From Clostridium paridis (GTDB lineage Bacteria; Bacillota; Clostridia; Clostridiales; Clostridiaceae), in contig NZ_JAESWA010000023.1 in the NCBI RefSeq assembly GCF_016765615.1, positions 454,093 through 518,092 of the forward strand: 64,000 nt of DNA, given 5' to 3'. The first letter of the stretch is position 1. Each line of letters opens with the position of its first letter. Below the pieces are notes generated by a model, which had not been told where the DNA came from, did no database searches, and saw only the letters and a program-made list of their open reading frames with translations. Positions 60,274 through 64,000 of the stretch are shown piece after piece. Made by a program: the position numbers and the translations under genes.

Positions 60274-60849
60274 TTAATCAACAAGTAGTCCTGCTAATAT
60301 AACTTCTAATCCATATAAAAATTGCCCCTCAAAGTCTATACTCATTTCATATTGTTCTCCAAAAATTAAGCCGAACTGTTTAGCTGCATCAGGTGAAATA
60401 TCTTTTCCGCGAATTTCATCAGCAACAAAGGATAAAACATAATTATTTAAAATATTTGCAGCAGTTAAGCAATTTTTATTAGAAACTCCATAGCTAGTTA
60501 AAGTAGCTAAAATAAATTTTATACCTTCTATCCTGCTTGGAGTACGTGGAAAAGATGTTGCCAAAACTTCTACAGCATCTCTAGTGTTTAATAAAACTCT
60601 ACGTATTTCTAAAGAAAGAGCTATTAAGGTTTCTTTTGGATCCTCTAAGTTTTTAGGTAATACTATTTCTTTGTTAATATGTTCAGCAATCAAATCATAT
60701 AAATCTTGTTTGTCTTTGATATGCCAATATAAGGAGGCAGCTTTAATATCTAATTCTTTTGCCAAAGCCCGCATTGATAAATTGTTTATTCCATCACGAT
60801 TTAGTATATCTAGTGATGCTTTTATAATTGAATCTTTTGTTATAGCCAT
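60274..60849 (-). CDS. TetR family regulator (TetR_C type)
   Basis: 191-aa repressor: ILNRDGINNLSMRALAKELDIKAASLYWHIKDKQDLYDL is the classic tetracycline-repressor-like HTH, and the C-terminal domain matches the TetR_C group. GGAGTG precedes the ATG. It is divergent from a methyltransferase gene, with three inverted repeats between. Confidence 0.88.
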   Translation of the reverse strand: MAITKDSIIKASLDILNRDGINNLSMRALAKELDIKAASLYWHIKDKQDLYDLIAEHINKEIVLPKNLEDPKETLIALSLEIRRVLLNTRDAVEVLATSFPRTPSRIEGIKFILATLTSYGVSNKNCLTAANILNNYVLSFVADEIRGKDISPDAAKQFGLIFGEQYEMSIDFEGQFLYGLEVILAGLLVD

Positions 60850-60879
60850 AAAATCACTCCAAAAAATTTATAATAAACA

Positions 60880-60937
60880 TTGACACTAACACCGTTAGAT
60901 GATACACTAACGGTGTTAGATACCTAACTATGTTAGG
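60880..60937. promoter_or_regulatory. TetR operators and methyltransferase promoter
   Basis: TTGACA (60880-60885) and TACACT (60903-60908) with a 17-bp spacer form a plus-strand promoter. CTAACACCGTTAG (60886-60898) and CTAACGGTGTTAG (60907-60919) are exact reverse complements, and CCTAACTATGTTAGG (60923-60937) adds another dyad. The sites cover the spacer, -10 and start region. Confidence 0.75.
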
Positions 60938-61000
60938 TGCTTATAATTATAGGTAATAATTTTAATAAAATCAATATGTTTTATAAGGAGAAGGCTAATT

Positions 61001-61672
61001 ATGATGAAAGATATGAAAAATATGAGAAAAAGTAAGGATATTGGTATTTATGGTTTAACAGCAAAATGGTATGATAAGAATTCTCGCAAAAGTAGAATTG
61101 CGGAAATGAAAAGATATGCTGATGAAGTTGCTTCTCATGTTGATAAAAATGCAAATATATTAGAAGTAGCTCCTGGTCCAGGCTATTTATCAATTGAACT
61201 TGCGAAGAAGGGGTTTAATTTAACAGGAGTGGAGATAAGTCCCGATTTTGTAGAGATTGAAAAAAATAATGCAAAGGAAGCAAATGTTTCCGTTAATTTT
61301 AAAGAAGGGAATGCATCAAATCTCCCTTGTGAAAATAATTCTTTCGATTTTATAGTATGCAGTGCTGCATTTAAAAATTTTAAAGATCCCGTAAAAGCAC
61401 TAAATGAAATGTATAGAGTTCTTAAAGAAGGTGGAACATCTTTAATAATTGATATGAATTATGATGCAACATCTGAAGATATAAATAATGAAGTAGTAAG
61501 ATCAGGAATGAAGGGGTTTGATAAGTATTTTGTGAAATTTTCCTTTAAAACTTTCTTGAAACAAGGGGCATACACTAAAGAAGATTTTGAGAGGCTATTA
61601 AAAGAAACCCCTTTTAATAGATATGAGATAAAACAAGAAGGAATCTGTTTATATGTTTATCTATATAAATAA
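61001..61672 (+). CDS. Class I SAM-dependent methyltransferase
   Basis: 223-aa methyltransferase with the Rossmann motifs NILEVAPGPGYLSIELAKKG (motif I), LTGVEIS (post-I), EGNASNLPCENNSFDFIVCSAAFKNF (motif II region) and YRVLKEGGTSLIID. UbiE/MenG-like Methyltransf_11. AAGGAGAAGG precedes the ATG pair at 61001/61004. TetR-controlled, so perhaps it modifies a toxic small molecule. Confidence 0.87.
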   Translation: MMKDMKNMRKSKDIGIYGLTAKWYDKNSRKSRIAEMKRYADEVASHVDKNANILEVAPGPGYLSIELAKKGFNLTGVEISPDFVEIEKNNAKEANVSVNFKEGNASNLPCENNSFDFIVCSAAFKNFKDPVKALNEMYRVLKEGGTSLIIDMNYDATSEDINNEVVRSGMKGFDKYFVKFSFKTFLKQGAYTKEDFERLLKETPFNRYEIKQEGICLYVYLYK

Positions 61673-61695
61673 ATGAAAGTCTATTTAATGTGAGA

Positions 61696-61737
61696 AGAGT
61701 TATACTTAGTTGTTAATTAAGTATAACTCTATTTTTT
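61696..61737 (+). terminator. Terminator after methyltransferase gene
   Basis: AGAGTTATACTTA (61696-61708) pairs perfectly with TAAGTATAACTCT (61718-61730), then ATTTTTTAT. Confidence 0.85.
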
Positions 61738-61779
61738 ATATTTTTTTGAGGGTGAAATAATAGTAGTGGAATTATATGG

Positions 61780-61836
61780 TTGACAACCTTTGGTACACAT
61801 GATAAAATGAGTACGTACTCAATGAGTAAACACTCA
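61780..61836 (+). promoter_or_regulatory. Promoter with two TetR operators
   Basis: TTGACA (61780-61785), 17-bp spacer, TAAAAT (61803-61808). The perfect palindrome TGAGTACGTACTCA (61808-61821) and the near-palindrome TGAGTAAACACTCA (61823-61836) follow at once, covering the start of transcription. Confidence 0.8.
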
Positions 61837-61856
61837 ATGAAATAGAGGGGAATTAT

Positions 61857-62444
61857 ATGGCAGGAACACAAAGACAAGATCAGAAACTTAAAACTAGAAA
61901 TCATATTATTGAGATAGCTTTAAATCAATTTGCAAAGGATGGACTGACTTTAGCTCGTACAGCCGATATTGCAAGTGCTGCAAATGTATCTCATGGCACA
62001 ATCTTTTCTCATTTTAAAACAAGAGAAATTCTTTTGGATGAGGTTATTGAGGAGTTTGGCAGACGTATTACAACTAGGCTCCATGAACTTGTTAGTAGTG
62101 ATTGTGATATGAGAGATGTCCTTGAAGCTCACTTAAGAGGTATTAGTGAATATGAAACTTTTTATACTAGATTGATTTTGGAAAGCCGTTTACTAAATGA
62201 AAGTTCTCGTAATTCAATAATTATGATTCAATCAGCTATATCCTTTCACATAATTCAAGTTGCTGAAAGAGATATAAAGGAATGCAAAATACGAGAAATA
62301 CCGCTTGATTTAATTTTTAATACTTGGATAGGTTTAGTTCATCACTATTTAATAAATAGTGATTTATATACAAAAGAGGGCACTCTTTTTGATGCGCACG
62401 GAAAGAGATTAATTGATCACTTTTTAAATTTATTAAACAAATAG
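61857..62444 (+). CDS. TetR family regulator
   Basis: 195-aa repressor: HTH region LNQFAKDGLTLARTADIASAANVSHGTIFSHFKTREILLDEVI. AGGGGAA precedes the ATG. Two TGAGT-type operators in its promoter imply autorepression. A zinc-ribbon protein gene follows after 15 bases in the same operon. Confidence 0.88.
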   Translation: MAGTQRQDQKLKTRNHIIEIALNQFAKDGLTLARTADIASAANVSHGTIFSHFKTREILLDEVIEEFGRRITTRLHELVSSDCDMRDVLEAHLRGISEYETFYTRLILESRLLNESSRNSIIMIQSAISFHIIQVAERDIKECKIREIPLDLIFNTWIGLVHHYLINSDLYTKEGTLFDAHGKRLIDHFLNLLNK

Positions 62445-62459
62445 AAAGGAGAAAATAAA

Positions 62460-62696
62460 ATGAAAACATGTATAGCTTGTGGAATGCCAATGAAAACTCA
62501 AAATGAATTTGCAATGGGGGATGAAAGTAAGGATTATTGCGTTTATTGTGCAAGACCAGATGGAACAATGCAATCTTATGAGGAAAAGCTTGAATCTATG
62601 ACTGGATTTATTATAAGAACTCAAGGATTAGTGGAAGATGCAGCAAAGAGTGCAGCAAAAGGAATGTTAGAAAAACTTCCAGCGTGGAAAAAATAA
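62460..62696 (+). CDS. Putative zinc-ribbon protein
   Basis: 78-aa protein with CIACGMPM near the start and YCVYCARPDG near 25-34, forming a four-cysteine zinc ribbon, then a helical tail. It belongs to the short 'putative zinc ribbon' family often found beside TetR regulators. GAAAGGAGAAAA precedes the ATG. Role unknown. Confidence 0.82.
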   Translation: MKTCIACGMPMKTQNEFAMGDESKDYCVYCARPDGTMQSYEEKLESMTGFIIRTQGLVEDAAKSAAKGMLEKLPAWKK

Positions 62697-62709
62697 AGTT
62701 ACTTTTGAG

Positions 62710-62740
62710 GGAAGTGTGCAGATTTGTACACTTCCTTTTT
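62710..62740 (+). terminator. Terminator after zinc-ribbon gene
   Basis: GGAAGTGT (62710-62717) pairs with ACACTTCC (62728-62735), then TTTTT. Confidence 0.7.
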
Positions 62741-62923
62741 AGTGGGGAATGTTTTTTAGATTAGTTAATGTAAAAGAATAGTAAAATTGCCATTTAATTA
62801 ATATTCAATTAATGTTATAATTTTAACAGATAACGTTTTCTGAAAGTGACTTCTTATGTGGCTGGCACCATGAGGTTCAAATTTTTATTAGTAAATTAAT
62901 ACTTTTGGATTAAAGGAGAAGTT

Positions 62924-63496
62924 ATGAAACAGAAGGCTAAAGCTGCAATAATTGAATCATTTAAAGAATTATTAAATAAGAAATCTATAGACAAGATTAC
63001 AGTAAAGGAAATTTGTGAACACTGCAATGTAAACAGACAGACTTTTTATAATCATTTTACAGATATTATGGACATTTTCAAATACATATTTTTTAAGGAA
63101 CTATCAATGGACATTGCTCAAAACAGAACTTTTGAAACTTGGAGTGGTGGATTCCTAGCTACAATGAATTATCTCAAAAAAAATTCAAAAATGATTCTTC
63201 ATGTATATAATTCTTCTTATTTGACTGAAGCAAATACCTTCTTTATAAGCCTTTCGAATAGATTACTGGATGATGTGGTTGAAGAATGTGTTAAAAAAAT
63301 GGAAGTAAAATTAAATGATAAAGATCGAAGTTTCATAGTTAATTTTTATAGACATGTGTTTAATGGATTAATGACAGACTGGGTAAACGAGGGGATGGAG
63401 GAGGAACCGGAAATTATCCTAAAAAAGCTTTTGGTTATGATAACAGGAAGTATTCCTCGCTCTGTTAGTGCTTTTGTAAAAGAAGAAATAAAATAA
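62924..63496 (+). CDS. TetR family regulator
   Basis: 190-aa regulator with HTH SIDKITVKEICEHCNVNRQTFYNHFTDIMDIFKYI. The C-terminal part resembles the TetR_C_8 group common near DUF5692 or permease genes. AAAGGAGAAG precedes the ATG. A terminator separates it from the DUF5692 gene, which may still be its target. Confidence 0.87.
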   Translation: MKQKAKAAIIESFKELLNKKSIDKITVKEICEHCNVNRQTFYNHFTDIMDIFKYIFFKELSMDIAQNRTFETWSGGFLATMNYLKKNSKMILHVYNSSYLTEANTFFISLSNRLLDDVVEECVKKMEVKLNDKDRSFIVNFYRHVFNGLMTDWVNEGMEEEPEIILKKLLVMITGSIPRSVSAFVKEEIK

Positions 63497-63512
63497 TATT
63501 TTTCAAATTAGA

Positions 63513-63542
63513 AAAGTGTTCAAAATTGGACACTTTCTTTTA
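63513..63542 (+). terminator. Terminator after TetR gene
   Basis: A 9-bp stem (63513-63521 with 63528-63536, one G-U), followed by CTTTTATTT. Confidence 0.6.
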
Positions 63543-63638
63543 TTTGTCTATTGAACCTTGTTTGTGAAAAAATGTAAAATAAAGTTAATGGGACAACCAG
63601 CTTAAAATATTAATTGTTTATATTAAGGAGGTTATATT

Positions 63639-64000
63639 ATGTTTGTTTTCAACTACTCTGATGGTGCATCAGCAATCAGTGTGTGGGGTGTTTGGATAAT
63701 TGTATTTATCGCACTCTTTGGATTTAATGAAGTAGCCCGAAGGTGGAAGTATGTTGGATTTTTCAGTTTTGTTATTTTACCAATTATATTATCAATGTTA
63801 TGGTTTACAGTATTAAAAGACACCACTTATACTGACTGGTTCCATTTAGCTAAGGTGTATTCATCTACAGCTGGATGTATAGGTTTCTGGTGTATTAGGC
63901 ATGTGAAATGGACCAATAAACGTACTGGCAGGGTATGGAGATTAGCGGATAAGAAATGGGCATTATGCTTTCCACCACTTATTCTAGCTATAAATATCAT
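63639..64000 (+). CDS. DUF5692-type membrane protein (3' end outside window)
   Basis: At least 120 residues starting MFVFNYSDGASAISVWGVW behind AAGGAGG. Several membrane helices are visible (VWIIVFIALFGF, VGFFSFVILPIILSMLWF, and a helix running off the edge), and NEVARRWKYVG and NKRTGRVWRLADKKWALCF match my memory of DUF5692. Truncated by the window end. Function unknown. Confidence 0.75.
   Translation, partial: MFVFNYSDGASAISVWGVWIIVFIALFGFNEVARRWKYVGFFSFVILPIILSMLWFTVLKDTTYTDWFHLAKVYSSTAGCIGFWCIRHVKWTNKRTGRVWRLADKKWALCFPPLILAINI

Noticed and set aside
61950-62624. Several minus-strand frames opposite the TetR and zinc-ribbon genes
   Set aside because: They are shadows of well-supported plus-strand genes with ribosome sites.
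1-64000. CRISPR array, tRNA or rRNA genes
   Set aside because: No regularly spaced repeats and no cloverleaf or rRNA-like stretch could be recognised by eye.

Overview
The window looks like chromosome from a low-GC, spore-forming Firmicute, most likely Clostridium sensu stricto. Base composition is strongly AT-rich, AGGAGG-type ribosome sites are frequent, GTG and TTG starts are common, and intrinsic hairpin-plus-T terminators separate most genes. Several genes are typical of clostridia: a BceRS-AB bacitracin-type module, EFR1 ferredoxins, a GH38 mannosidase, rpsU and DUF5692. I cannot name the species. No rRNA, tRNA, CRISPR array, integrase or transposase was recognised.

Layout. 1-10.5 kb is ordinary accessory/core metabolism: a truncated ABC-F ATPase, an exported metallo-hydrolase, AraC and MerR regulators with a methyltransferase, an MRJP-like protein, a FrnE-type oxidoreductase, alpha-mannosidase and a zinc-ribbon membrane protein.

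10.8-34.4 kb is a dense accessory, defence-like island. Its first 17.5 kb lies between two MazG-like genes about 83% identical. It holds a DUF3784 membrane protein and a nonsense-mutated second copy, a J-domain/HIRAN pair, a GmrSD-like DUF262-DUF1524 nuclease cassette between ~175-bp imperfect direct repeats, a MazG-HNH-PLD/helicase/DUF3427-NUDIX cluster, and a GIY-YIG/DUF2075 protein. Beyond the second MazG gene comes a tightly coupled five-gene cassette: ParB/Srx protein, PD-(D/E)XK nuclease, SNF2 ATPase, second ParB/Srx protein and radical SAM enzyme. This is the best candidate for an undescribed system, plausibly DNA modification plus restriction.

34.5-41.3 kb carries redox and regulatory genes: TetR with EFR1 ferredoxin and flavodoxin, three related tiny membrane proteins, GNAT, an S51-like peptidase, a small membrane protein/XRE pair, a stand-alone rpsU missed by length cut-offs, and EFR1 with MarR. 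41.4-53.9 kb has an EEP hydrolase, the BceRS-AB locus split by a repeat-flanked gene, a monofunctional transglycosylase, a DUF1259 protein, a sugar-binding protein apparently without signal peptide, a Cache-domain histidine kinase and an SDR. 54-64 kb has a BspA-type LRR protein with a possible SPOCS-like partner, MarR/SDR, an HNH nuclease, two tandem paralogous proteins plus the stub of a third, TetR/methyltransferase, two more TetR genes and a DUF5692 gene cut by the window end.

Regulation is unusually readable. There is a MerR promoter with a 19-bp spacer, matched TetR operators, a BceR-type TnACA-N4-TGTAA site before bceA, palindromes in the MarR/SDR and TetR/methyltransferase intergenic regions, and a 25-bp hairpin that buries the AraC-gene ribosome site. 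All statements come from reading the sequence and from memory of protein families; no database search was run.
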